This document shows, piece after piece, positions 54,178 to 62,932 of a stretch of 64,000 nucleotides of DNA. Position 1 is the first letter of the stretch; each line of letters opens with the position of its first letter. The notes under the pieces were generated by a model that had not been told where the DNA came from, ran no database searches, and saw only the letters and a list, made by a program, of their open reading frames with translations. A program made the translations under genes and the position numbers. This DNA comes from Rhizobium sp. RU36D (GTDB taxonomy: Bacteria > Pseudomonadota > Alphaproteobacteria > Rhizobiales > Rhizobiaceae), in assembly GCF_900176345.1 (NCBI RefSeq), contig NZ_FWXU01000008.1:124001-188000 (forward strand), given 5' to 3'.

Positions 54178-56539
54178 GGGTTTCCTCCTTTGAGGTGTGG
54201 CTCGCGCGGGCAGCCTCTATCGCCTGCCAGATGCGAAGCGGCGTGACCGGCATTTCGATGTGCTCGATGCCGAGCGGCGAGAGTGCGTCGATGATCGCAT
54301 TGACGGTGACGCCGAGTGACGGCGTCGTACCGCCCTCGCCCCCCGGCCGGAAGCCGAGGGGATGGCTGCGGGCCGGAACTTCGCTGATCTCGGTGTCGAA
54401 ACTCGGAAAATCATCAGCGCGGCCAACCTGGTAGTCCATGAAGGTGGCGGAAAGGTTCTGGCCCGTGGCGCTGTCGTAATGCGACCATTCGAACAGCGCC
54501 TGGCCGACGCCCTGGACAATGCCGCCATGGGTCTGGCCATCGACGATCATCGGGTTCAATGCCCGGCCGACATCATCGATGCTGGTATAGCGCGGAATGC
54601 TGCAGTGACCTGTCTCGGGATCGATCTCCACCTCGCAGACCGCCGCGCCATAGGGGAAGGCAAGGCCTGTCGTGGTCTCGTCGGAGATGGCGGCCAGCCG
54701 ACCACGCAGCGCTTCCGGCAGGTTGGGATCCTCCTCCGCCGCCTGCGCCGCCTCGAAGAGTTCCATGACACCGTTCGTGCCCCGGACGCGAAAATGGCCG
54801 TCGGTATAATCGATGCCCTCGGGGCTGGCGCCGAGCCTGATGGCAGCAATCGCCTTGCCCCGCGCGATGATCTCGCTGCTCGCCTTGTGCATGACGATGC
54901 TCGAAAATCGCAGCGACCGGCCGGCATGGGAACCTCCACCGGCGGATACGAAATCCGTGTCGCCGGCGCGGATGTGAACCTGCTCGGTCGATATGCCGAG
55001 GAATTCCGCCACAAGCTGGGCGAAGGCGGTCTCGTGCCCCTGCCCGGTGTTTTGCGTGCCGATGATGACATCGACGACCCGCTCCTCAGGCCGGATGGTG
55101 ATCTCGGCGCGCTCGCGGGGAATGCCGCCCGCCCCTTCGATATAATTGGCAACCGCGATGCCGCGGTAACGTCCGCGGGTAGCGGCTTCCGCCCGGCGGG
55201 CCTCGAAACCCTCCCAGTCGGCCAGACGCAGCGCCTTTTCCATGACGGAGACATAGTCGCCATTGTCATAGGTGACGCCGACGGGATTGGTGTAGGGCGG
55301 CGCGCCATCGGGCACCATGTTATCCCGCCTGAGCTTCACCCGGTCAAAGCCGAAGCGACGGGCTGCAAGGTCGATCATGCGTTCGATGCCATACATCGCC
55401 TCGGGACGCCCAGCACTGCGATAGGGAATGGTCGGCACCGTGTTGGTCAGGGCGGCGCGATAGTCCACATGGGCGGTAGCGACATGGTAGAGGCTCGTCA
55501 TGTACTGGATCCCCTTGTTGAGGGGCGTGTAGGACACGGTATGCGCGCCGATATTGGCCGTATTGACGGATTGCACGGCGAGAAAGCGGCCGTTTTCATC
55601 CAGCGCCAGCCGAGCGGCGATATGCAGGTCGCGGCCCTGATAATCGGACAAAAACGCCTCGATCCGTTCGGCCTGATGCTTGACGGGCCGCCCCACCAGC
55701 CGGGCCGCATGGGCAAGCAACACAAACTCCGGGTAGACTGCGTTGCGGGTGCCGAAATTGCCTCCAACATCGCGCGGCGCCACGACCCGCACATGGAACG
55801 GATCCACTCCGAGCGAGACCGCGATCTGGCCCCGCATCATCACCACCCCCTGCCCGCCTGACGCGTGGACCGTATAGCGTCCGGTTTCCGCATCGAACTC
55901 AGCCGCCGAGGTGCGAGGCTCCATGTGGATCCCGGTGACGCGCTGAACCCAGCTGGAGAACTCCAGCACATGGGCGGCCCGGGCAAAGGCGGCCTCCGTG
56001 GCCTCGCGGTCGCCGACCGCGCCCGCCAGCGCCAAATTGTCCGGCACATGCTCCCAGATCACCGGAGCACCTTCCTCCAGGGCATCGACGGCCCTGACGA
56101 CACAGGGCAGTTCGTCCCATTCGATCTCCACCAGTTCTGCCGCATCCTTGGCGAGGTTGGTGCTTTCGGCAACGACCATCACGACCGCCTCGCCGACATA
56201 GCGCGCCTTGTCGACCGGAAGCGGCAGGTGATGGGTCCGCGCGCGCTCGCTGCCGTCGTGGTTGATCATGCCGACATCGGAGCCGGTGGTCGAACTGCCG
56301 ATCGCGTGGGGAATGGGTGACAATCCAGCGGCAATGATGTCTTCGCCCGTCAGGACGGCAAGCACGCCTGGCGCCGACTTCGCGGCGGCGACACCGATCG
56401 AGACGATCCGCGCATGCGCATGAGGCGAGCGGACAAAAGCGGCATAGGTAGGATGATCGAAGGCGAGGTCATCCGCAAACTGCCCCTGGCCGGTCAGCAG
56501 CCTTTGGTCTTCCTTGCGCCTGAGATCTTCACCGATCAT
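54170..56539 (-). CDS. Molybdenum hydroxylase large subunit (CoxL/XdhB type), orphan
   Basis: Molybdopterin-binding subunit of 789 residues of the xanthine dehydrogenase family. GEDLRRKEDQRLLTGQGQF opens the protein as in CoxL/aldehyde dehydrogenase types; GGNFGTRNAVYPE, IPYRSAGRPEA, TGQGHETAF and the catalytic Glu in GGEGGTTPSLG are present. The CO dehydrogenase-specific active loop is not seen. Such enzymes need an FAD subunit and a 2Fe-2S subunit; neither is next to this gene. It may hydroxylate an aromatic ring or oxidise an aldehyde. Confidence 0.85.
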   Translation of the reverse strand: MIGEDLRRKEDQRLLTGQGQFADDLAFDHPTYAAFVRSPHAHARIVSIGVAAAKSAPGVLAVLTGEDIIAAGLSPIPHAIGSSTTGSDVGMINHDGSERARTHHLPLPVDKARYVGEAVVMVVAESTNLAKDAAELVEIEWDELPCVVRAVDALEEGAPVIWEHVPDNLALAGAVGDREATEAAFARAAHVLEFSSWVQRVTGIHMEPRTSAAEFDAETGRYTVHASGGQGVVMMRGQIAVSLGVDPFHVRVVAPRDVGGNFGTRNAVYPEFVLLAHAARLVGRPVKHQAERIEAFLSDYQGRDLHIAARLALDENGRFLAVQSVNTANIGAHTVSYTPLNKGIQYMTSLYHVATAHVDYRAALTNTVPTIPYRSAGRPEAMYGIERMIDLAARRFGFDRVKLRRDNMVPDGAPPYTNPVGVTYDNGDYVSVMEKALRLADWEGFEARRAEAATRGRYRGIAVANYIEGAGGIPRERAEITIRPEERVVDVIIGTQNTGQGHETAFAQLVAEFLGISTEQVHIRAGDTDFVSAGGGSHAGRSLRFSSIVMHKASSEIIARGKAIAAIRLGASPEGIDYTDGHFRVRGTNGVMELFEAAQAAEEDPNLPEALRGRLAAISDETTTGLAFPYGAAVCEVEIDPETGHCSIPRYTSIDDVGRALNPMIVDGQTHGGIVQGVGQALFEWSHYDSATGQNLSATFMDYQVGRADDFPSFDTEISEVPARSHPLGFRPGGEGGTTPSLGVTVNAIIDALSPLGIEHIEMPVTPLRIWQAIEAARASHTSKEETHV

Positions 56540-56608
56540 GTCCGTTCCTCATGCCACATCTCCGGCCGGAGCAAGGCGGAACCATCCGCGTCTCCCTGCG
56601 CCGATCAA

Positions 56609-56636
56609 TTCATAATTGACATACTCAATTCGTCAA
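56609..56636 (-). promoter_or_regulatory. Candidate promoter for the molybdenum hydroxylase operon
   Basis: On the minus strand TTGACG (56636-56631), 16-base spacer, TATGAA (56614-56609). It overlaps the ATTGAC/GTCAAT dyad. Weak -10 match. Confidence 0.3.
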
Positions 56637-56637
56637 T
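56615..56637. promoter_or_regulatory. ATTGAC/GTCAAT dyad in divergent region
   Basis: ATTGAC (56615-56620) and GTCAAT (56632-56637) separated by 11 bases. A third ATTGAC lies at 56690-56695 over the -35 box of the opposite promoter. A candidate operator pair for a regulator encoded outside the window. The 264-base gap 56540-56803 contains no gene. Confidence 0.35.
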
Positions 56638-56690
56638 GTTGAATTTTTGTGATAATCGATACTGGTGGGATTGCCCAGCAAAGCTTGCAA

Positions 56691-56719
56691 TTGACAATAT
56701 CAGGATCCCTGCTTTATCC
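56691..56719 (+). promoter_or_regulatory. Candidate sigma-70 promoter of the hydroxyacid operon
   Basis: TTGACA (56691-56696), 17-base spacer, TTATCC (56714-56719). It would give a leader of about 75 bases before the aldehyde dehydrogenase ATG. Confidence 0.45.
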
Positions 56720-56803
56720 CAGAGATGGGAGAAGAAAATGCGGACGCGCCAGCGAGCGACCAAGGCTCGACGAGTTGCGTTCGCTACACCGGAGGAGACC
56801 ATC

Positions 56804-58267
56804 ATGAGCGCTGCCCCTCAGGCCGCATCCACTGCCAGTGCCTATGAACCTGCCCGCCTGCTGATCGATGGCGAATGGCTTGACGATAGCGGGCGGGAGC
56901 GTCAGCCGGTGATCAACCCGGCCACAGCAAAAGCCATCGGCACCGTGCCGCATGCCACGGCCGCCGATCTCGACCGGGCCCTCAGCGCCGCCGAGCGGGC
57001 CTTTCCGCTGTGGCGCGCCAAGAGCCCGCGCGAGCGTGGCCGCATCCTGAAGCGGGCCGCCGAATTGATGCATGAACGCCAGGAAGAGATCGCCACGCTG
57101 GCGACGCTCGAAATGGGCAAGCCGCTCGCCGAGGCGCGCCTGGAAACCCATTTCGCCTGCGAGGAAATGGAATGGTTTGCCGAGGAGGGCCGCCGCACCT
57201 ATGGCCGCGTTATTCCCGGCCGCATCGGCGAGACCCGCTTTCAGGTGATCAAGGAGCCGGTGGGTCCAACAGCCGGCTTTTCCGCCTGGAACTTTCCGAT
57301 TGGCAATGCCGCGCGCAAGCTGGGCTCTGCGCTCGCAGCGGGCTGCACCATGATCTACAAGCCGGGGGAGGAAGCGCCGGCCGCCGCCGCCGCCGTGGCG
57401 CGCTGCCTCGTCGATGCCGGGGTTCCGGCCGGCGTGATTGCCGTCGTCTTCGGCGTGCCGGACACGATTTCCCGGCATCTGCTCGCCTCCCCTGTTATCC
57501 GCAAGATCTCGTTCACGGGGTCGATCCCGGTCGGTCAGCACCTCATTCGGCTCGCTTCGGAAGGCCTGAAGCGCACGACGATGGAGCTTGGCGGCCACGC
57601 GCCGGTGCTGGTTTTCGACGATGCCGACCAGCAGGCGGTGCTTGACATGGCCGTGCAGCGCAAGTTCCGCAACAGCGGCCAGGTCTGCATTTCGCCGACC
57701 CGCTTCCATGTGCAGGACGGCTCCTACGAGGCCTTCTGCTCCGGCTTTGCCGAGCGGGCGGCCCGCATCAAGGTCGGCGACGGGCTCGATCCGACGACAG
57801 GCATGGGCCCCCTGGTGCATGCGCGGCGGCGCGATGCGGTGGAGGCGCTGATCCAGGATGCGACCTCCAAGGGCGCCAAGCTGCTGACGGGCGGCAATCG
57901 CCCTGCCAATGAGGGCTTCTTCCTGTCTCCGACGGTTCTCGCCGATGTGCCCGATGATGCGCGGATCATGAACGAGGAGCCCTTCGGTCCTGTGGCCGTG
58001 CTCAACCGCTTTTCGGACCTGGATGAGGCGCTCTCGAAGGCCAATCGCCTAGCCTATGGCCTGGCGGCCTATGGCTTCAGCAATTCCCACAAGACGATTG
58101 CGCGGCTCTCGGATGGATTGGAGGCCGGCATGGTCGGCATCAATTCCTTCAACATCTCCATGCCGGAAACGCCTTTTGGCGGGGTGAAATCCAGCGGCCA
58201 TGGTTCCGAAGTCGGGATCGAGGGTGTCGACGCCTACATGGTCACCAAGACCATCAGCATCACGTGA
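56804..58267 (+). CDS. NAD(P)-dependent aldehyde dehydrogenase
   Basis: ALDH-superfamily enzyme of 487 residues close to succinate-semialdehyde/benzaldehyde-type dehydrogenases. Motifs: FSAWNFPIGNAARKLG, FTGSIPVGQ, MELGGHAPVLVFDDAD with the catalytic Glu, and NSGQVCISPTRF with the catalytic Cys. ATG 56804 follows a GGAGGAG site; a longer frame upstream is non-coding. First gene of a plus-strand operon with two ThDP enzymes, so its aldehyde is probably the decarboxylation product of a 2-oxo acid. Confidence 0.88.
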   Translation: MSAAPQAASTASAYEPARLLIDGEWLDDSGRERQPVINPATAKAIGTVPHATAADLDRALSAAERAFPLWRAKSPRERGRILKRAAELMHERQEEIATLATLEMGKPLAEARLETHFACEEMEWFAEEGRRTYGRVIPGRIGETRFQVIKEPVGPTAGFSAWNFPIGNAARKLGSALAAGCTMIYKPGEEAPAAAAAVARCLVDAGVPAGVIAVVFGVPDTISRHLLASPVIRKISFTGSIPVGQHLIRLASEGLKRTTMELGGHAPVLVFDDADQQAVLDMAVQRKFRNSGQVCISPTRFHVQDGSYEAFCSGFAERAARIKVGDGLDPTTGMGPLVHARRRDAVEALIQDATSKGAKLLTGGNRPANEGFFLSPTVLADVPDDARIMNEEPFGPVAVLNRFSDLDEALSKANRLAYGLAAYGFSNSHKTIARLSDGLEAGMVGINSFNISMPETPFGGVKSSGHGSEVGIEGVDAYMVTKTISIT

Positions 58268-58298
58268 TCGTATTGCTTCTCACTCGGGAGGACCTGCC

Positions 58299-60002
58299 AT
58301 GGACACATTGAAGACATCAGGCACATTCGCGGCAGAGGCCGTTCTGTCGCACATGAAGGCCGCGGGCGTCGATGTGCTGCTGGCCAATGGCGGCACCGAC
58401 TTTCCGTCGATCATCGAAGCCTTCGCCCGCCAGCCGGAGACAGGCTTGAGCTTCCCCGAACCGATCGTCATTCCCCATGAAGGCGTGGCGGTCGGCATGG
58501 CGCATGGGTACTACCTGATGACCGGCAAGCCGGCCGGGGTGATCGTCCATGTCAATGTCGGTCTGGCCAATGCGGTGATGGGGCTCATCAACGCCCGGTC
58601 GGAAAACATTCCCATGCTGATGCTCTCGGGCCGCACGCCGATCACGGAGGCCGGGCGCTTCGGCTCCCGCTCCTCGCCGATCCACTGGGGACAGGAAATG
58701 TTCGACCAGGCGGGCATGGTGCGCGAGGTGGTCAAATGGGACTACGAGATGCGCTATCCGGAACAGGCCGGCATCGTCATCGACCGCGCCATGAGCATCG
58801 CCCTGAGCGAACCGCGCGGGCCGGTCTACCTCAGCCTGCCACGCGAGGCGCTGGCGGAGGGCGCGCGCGACGCCAAGGGCCATCGCGCCACGCTCTCGGC
58901 CATCGCCTATGGTCCTGCTGACCCCGAACTGATCGCCGAGGCGGCAGACCTTATTGCATCGGCAAAATCGCCTGTCGTCATTACCCAGAGCCCCGAAGTC
59001 GGACCGAATTTCGAGCCGATGGCCGGCTTTGTCGAGCGCTCCGCACTGCCGACCGTGGAAATGTGGGCCACGCGCCAGGCGCTGCCGAGCTCTCACCCGA
59101 TGTTTATCGGCCGCGACCCGACGGAGGCCCTGAAAGAGGCCGATGTGGTGGTGGTCATCAATGCGGCAGTCCCTTGGATTTCCGATCATGTCAGCCCGCG
59201 CAGCGGCTGCAAGGTCATCGCGATCGGCCCGGATCCGAACTACAGCCGAATGCCCATTCGCAGCTTCGAGACCGATATCACTTTGGCCGGCGGCACGAAC
59301 AAGACGATATCAGCGCTATCCGCGGCGCTGGCGCAACGCGTGGCCGCTGACGATCAACGCCTCGACGCCCGCCGCCAGGCCTGTGCGCGGCTGAAAGCCG
59401 CCCAGGCGGACGCGGCAGAAAAGCGTGCGGCGATGGGCGATGGTTCGCCCATGTCGCCGGCCTTTGTCAGCCGCTGCATCAACGCCATCCTGGACGAGCG
59501 CACCACCATCGTGAACGAGCTCGGTGTCGATCCCTCCGTCATGGCCTTCGAACATCCCCGGTCCTATTTCTCGACGCCGCTTTCGGGCGGTCTCGGTTTC
59601 GGATTGACGGCAGCGCTCGGCATGCAGCTTGCCGATCGCAGCCGCCAGGTCATCGCCACGATCGGCGACGGCTCCTATATGTTCGCCAATCCGGTTGCCT
59701 GCCACCAGACCGCGACGGCGCTGAAACTGCCGCTGCTGACGATCGTCTTCAACAATGGCATCTGGAATGCCGTGCGCCGCTCCACGCTATACATGTATCC
59801 GGATGGGCGGGCGGCGGCGGCCAATGTCATGCCGATCACGGCGCTGGACCCTGCACCCGACTATGCCGCCATTGCCAGGGCACATAATGCCCATGCAGAG
59901 CGCGTTGAGGCAGGCGCCGACCTGCCGGCAGCACTTGAACGGGCGTTAGCTGCCACCCGCTCCGGCCGGCAGGCCATGCTGGAAGTCATGGTTTCCTACT
60001 GA
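58299..60002 (+). CDS. ThDP-dependent enzyme (acetolactate synthase / benzoylformate decarboxylase family)
   Basis: Protein of 567 residues with the three-domain layout of the family. The N-terminal Glu that activates ThDP lies in IPHEGVAVGMAHGYYLM, and the ThDP/Mg motif is GDGSYMFANPVACHQTA followed by IVFNNGIWNAVR. Function is not fixed: a 2-oxo acid decarboxylase fits the surrounding aldehyde dehydrogenase and 2-hydroxyacid oxidases. ATG 58299 follows a CGGGAGG site; 31 bases separate it from the ALDH gene. Confidence 0.8.
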   Translation: MDTLKTSGTFAAEAVLSHMKAAGVDVLLANGGTDFPSIIEAFARQPETGLSFPEPIVIPHEGVAVGMAHGYYLMTGKPAGVIVHVNVGLANAVMGLINARSENIPMLMLSGRTPITEAGRFGSRSSPIHWGQEMFDQAGMVREVVKWDYEMRYPEQAGIVIDRAMSIALSEPRGPVYLSLPREALAEGARDAKGHRATLSAIAYGPADPELIAEAADLIASAKSPVVITQSPEVGPNFEPMAGFVERSALPTVEMWATRQALPSSHPMFIGRDPTEALKEADVVVVINAAVPWISDHVSPRSGCKVIAIGPDPNYSRMPIRSFETDITLAGGTNKTISALSAALAQRVAADDQRLDARRQACARLKAAQADAAEKRAAMGDGSPMSPAFVSRCINAILDERTTIVNELGVDPSVMAFEHPRSYFSTPLSGGLGFGLTAALGMQLADRSRQVIATIGDGSYMFANPVACHQTATALKLPLLTIVFNNGIWNAVRRSTLYMYPDGRAAAANVMPITALDPAPDYAAIARAHNAHAERVEAGADLPAALERALAATRSGRQAMLEVMVSY

Positions 60003-60015
60003 GGATTGTAAGGAC

Positions 60016-61248
60016 ATGGCCGACGGAGCGCGGGAGGATGCCAGAACAGTTCGATTGATGGCAGCGCTGCGCCGGCAGTTTCCTGCGGTCGAGGATCTGG
60101 AGCGCCGCGCCCGGCGCCGCATGCCGAGCTTCGCTTTCGATTTCTTGCAAGGCGGCGCCGGCGATGAAAGCGGGCTGCGTCGCAACCGCTCGGCGCTGCA
60201 GGCGGTCGAAGTCGTCCCCCGCTACGGCGTGGACGTAACCAAGGTCGATCCATCCGTTGAACTCTTCGGCCATCGCTATGCCGTTCCGATCGGAATTTCC
60301 CCCATCGGCTTCGACGGCATGATGTGGCCGGGTGCGACGGAATACTTCGCGCGTGCCGCCCAGGCCCAAAACATCCCCTATATGGTTGGCACCCTGGCAT
60401 GCGCGACCATCGAGCAGGTCGTGTCCTGGGCGCCCGATGTTACCTGGTTCCAGCTCTATCCGATGGCCTCGGACGATCACAGGAACAGCCGCGAGATGGC
60501 GGACCGGGCGCAGCGCGCGGGCGCGCGGGTGCTGGTGGTAACGCTTGACGTGCCGATCCGGCCAAAGCGTCCGCGGGACCTGCGCAACGGGCTGATCATG
60601 CCCTTCAACATGACGCCGCGTATCGCGCTCGCCGCAGCACTTGCACCGCACTGGCTGCGGGCACTCAGCCGCAAGGGCATGCCGACTTTTGCCAATATGG
60701 CGGAATTTTCCGGCACGGCCGACCGCCAGGCGACCGCGAATTTCGTGAGGACGCATATCGGCGGCGGATTTCCGTGGGACGAGATCAGCCGCCTGCGCGA
60801 TCGCTGGACCGGGCCGATGCTGGTCAAGGGGATCCTGCATCCTGCCGATGCCGAAAAGGCGATGCGCCTTGGCCTTGACGGGGTCGTGGTCTCCAACCAT
60901 GGCGGACGGCAATTCGATGCCGCGCCGGCCACGATTGATGTCCTGCCGGAAATCGTTCGCACCGTCGGCGGCCGCGGCACCATGCTGTTCGACAGCGGCA
61001 TCGTTTCCGGTGTGGACATATTGCGGGCGGTGGCGCTCGGTGCCCATGGCTGCTTTGCCGGCCGCGCCTTCATGTTGGGCCTCGGCGCCTTGGGCGACCA
61101 TGGCGCTGCCCATGTGGCGCAGTCCTTCATCGAGGAATATCGCATTGCGCTGGGGCAATGCGGGCTTACCAGCACGGCCGCGGCACGTCACGCGCCGGTT
61201 CGACATCCCGGCGCCTGGACCGCGGAGGATTTCGCACCCGCTGCGTGA
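60016..61248 (+). CDS. FMN-dependent alpha-hydroxyacid oxidase/dehydrogenase (LldD/MdlB type)
   Basis: FMN enzyme of 410 residues that oxidises L-2-hydroxy acids such as lactate or mandelate to 2-oxo acids. FDFLQGGAGDE near residue 40 replaces the usual YxxGA pattern, WFQLYP supplies the conserved Tyr, and VVSNHGGRQFDAAPAT carries the catalytic His. FDSGIVSGVDILRAVALGA is the phosphate-binding part. The segment at ~195-225 resembles the membrane-anchoring loop of L-lactate and mandelate dehydrogenases. Thirteen bases after the ThDP gene. Confidence 0.86.
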   Translation: MADGAREDARTVRLMAALRRQFPAVEDLERRARRRMPSFAFDFLQGGAGDESGLRRNRSALQAVEVVPRYGVDVTKVDPSVELFGHRYAVPIGISPIGFDGMMWPGATEYFARAAQAQNIPYMVGTLACATIEQVVSWAPDVTWFQLYPMASDDHRNSREMADRAQRAGARVLVVTLDVPIRPKRPRDLRNGLIMPFNMTPRIALAAALAPHWLRALSRKGMPTFANMAEFSGTADRQATANFVRTHIGGGFPWDEISRLRDRWTGPMLVKGILHPADAEKAMRLGLDGVVVSNHGGRQFDAAPATIDVLPEIVRTVGGRGTMLFDSGIVSGVDILRAVALGAHGCFAGRAFMLGLGALGDHGAAHVAQSFIEEYRIALGQCGLTSTAAARHAPVRHPGAWTAEDFAPAA

Positions 61249-61276
61249 GCACAACTCGTTTCTGGGAGGAAACAGC

Positions 61277-62932
61277 ATGAAAGTAGCCGATGCAATTGCG
61301 GAGATCCTCAAGCGGGAGGGCATCGAGATCGTCTGCGGCTATCCGGTCAACCACGTTCTGGAGCATGTGGCGATGGCGGATATCCGGCCGATCATCGTGC
61401 GCCAGGAGCGTCACGGGCTGCATATGGCCGACGCCATGTCGCGGCTTAGCTCCGGCAAGACCATCGGCGTCTTTGCCATGCAGCTTGGACCCGGCACCGA
61501 AAACGCCTATGGCGGCATTGCCCAGGCCTATTCGGAATCCGTGCCGATCCTCGTGCTGCCCATGGGTTACGAGCGCCGCCTTGCGCATATAGATCCCAAT
61601 TACAATGCATCGCGATCGATGCGCGACATCACAAAGTCGGCCGAGCCGATCACCCTGGCGGAGGAGATCCCCAATATCTTCCGCCGCGCCTTCTCCCGGC
61701 TGCGCAACGGCCGCGGTGGGCCTGTTCTGATCGAGATCCCCAACGATATGTGGCAGCATGAGGTGCCCGAACCGCTGAACTATACGCCCGTTCTCACCAC
61801 TCGCTATGGCCCTGATCCCGCCGCCGTGCGCGCGGCGGTAGACCTGCTGCTGGCGGCCAAGCGGCCGGTGCTCTATGCCGGCCAGGGCGTGCATTATGCA
61901 GAGGCCTGGCCCCAGCTGAAGCAATTGGCGGAATTGCTGGCCATTCCGGTGTCTACCAGTCTTGAAGGCAAGAGCGCCTTTCCGGAAAACCATCCGCTCT
62001 CCATCGGCGCGGGCGGCGCTGCTATCTCCCGGACGCTGCGACACTTCCTCGATAGCTCTGACCTGATCTTCGGGATCGGCTGCTCCTTCACCGAAACCGC
62101 CTTCGGCGTGCAGATGCTGCTCGACAAGACGGTGATCCACGCCACGCTGGACCCGGATCATCTGAACAAGGATATCGCGGCCACAGTGGGCCTGATCGGC
62201 GATGCGGCGCTGACGCTGGAGGCCGTGCTGGCGGAACTCGAGGCCCGCGGTGTGGCACCGCGCGACCCGAACGACGTGGCAACCGAGATCGCTGGGGTGC
62301 AGGGGGAGTGGCTGGCCGAATGGATGCCGAAGCTCACCTCCGACAGCACGCCGCTGTCGCCATACCGCGTACTGTGGGACCTGCAGCACACCGTTGATAT
62401 CGAAAACACCATCATCACCCATGATGCCGGTAGTCCGCGCGACCAGTTGTCGCCATTCTGGAAGTCCGTGAAACCGCTCACTTACATTGGCTGGGGCAAA
62501 TCCACCCAGCTGGGTTACGGCCTGGGGCTCGCCATGGGTGCCAAGCTGATGCATCCCGACAAGCTGTGCATCAATGTCTGGGGCGATGCGGCGATCGGCT
62601 TTACCGGCATGGATTTCGAGACCGCTGTGCGCGAGCGCATACCCATCCTCTCCATCCTGCTCAACAATTTCTCCATGGCCATGGAGCTGCCGATCATGAA
62701 GGTCTCGACGGAGAAATACCGCTCGACCGACATCTCGGGCGACTACGCCGCTTTCGCCCGCGCGCTTGGCGGCTATGGCGAGCGCATCACCGACCCGGCC
62801 AACATCATTCCCGCCATCCGGCGCGGGATCGAGCAGACGCGGCAGGGCGTGCCTGTCCTGCTCGAATTCATCACAGCGCAGGAGATCGCCCGCTCGCGCT
62901 ATCACCGCAAGCTGACGGGGGAAAAGGCATGA
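61277..62932 (+). CDS. Second ThDP-dependent enzyme, distinct subgroup
   Basis: Protein of 551 residues, related only distantly to the first ThDP enzyme of the operon. Activating Glu in IIVRQERHGLHMADAMSR, central domain with VLYAGQGVHYAEAW, and the ThDP/Mg motif WGDAAIGFTGMDFETAVR followed by LLNNFSMAMEL. It is annotated only as ThDP-requiring in relatives known to me. ATG 61277 follows TGGGAGGA; the longer frame upstream shadows the FMN gene. It overlaps the next gene (ATGA). Whether it decarboxylates or ligates is open. Confidence 0.78.
   Translation: MKVADAIAEILKREGIEIVCGYPVNHVLEHVAMADIRPIIVRQERHGLHMADAMSRLSSGKTIGVFAMQLGPGTENAYGGIAQAYSESVPILVLPMGYERRLAHIDPNYNASRSMRDITKSAEPITLAEEIPNIFRRAFSRLRNGRGGPVLIEIPNDMWQHEVPEPLNYTPVLTTRYGPDPAAVRAAVDLLLAAKRPVLYAGQGVHYAEAWPQLKQLAELLAIPVSTSLEGKSAFPENHPLSIGAGGAAISRTLRHFLDSSDLIFGIGCSFTETAFGVQMLLDKTVIHATLDPDHLNKDIAATVGLIGDAALTLEAVLAELEARGVAPRDPNDVATEIAGVQGEWLAEWMPKLTSDSTPLSPYRVLWDLQHTVDIENTIITHDAGSPRDQLSPFWKSVKPLTYIGWGKSTQLGYGLGLAMGAKLMHPDKLCINVWGDAAIGFTGMDFETAVRERIPILSILLNNFSMAMELPIMKVSTEKYRSTDISGDYAAFARALGGYGERITDPANIIPAIRRGIEQTRQGVPVLLEFITAQEIARSRYHRKLTGEKA

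Noticed and set aside
54170..56539. Carbon monoxide dehydrogenase
   Set aside because: The gene opens like CoxL, but the CO dehydrogenase-specific active-site loop was not seen and CoxM/CoxS are missing.
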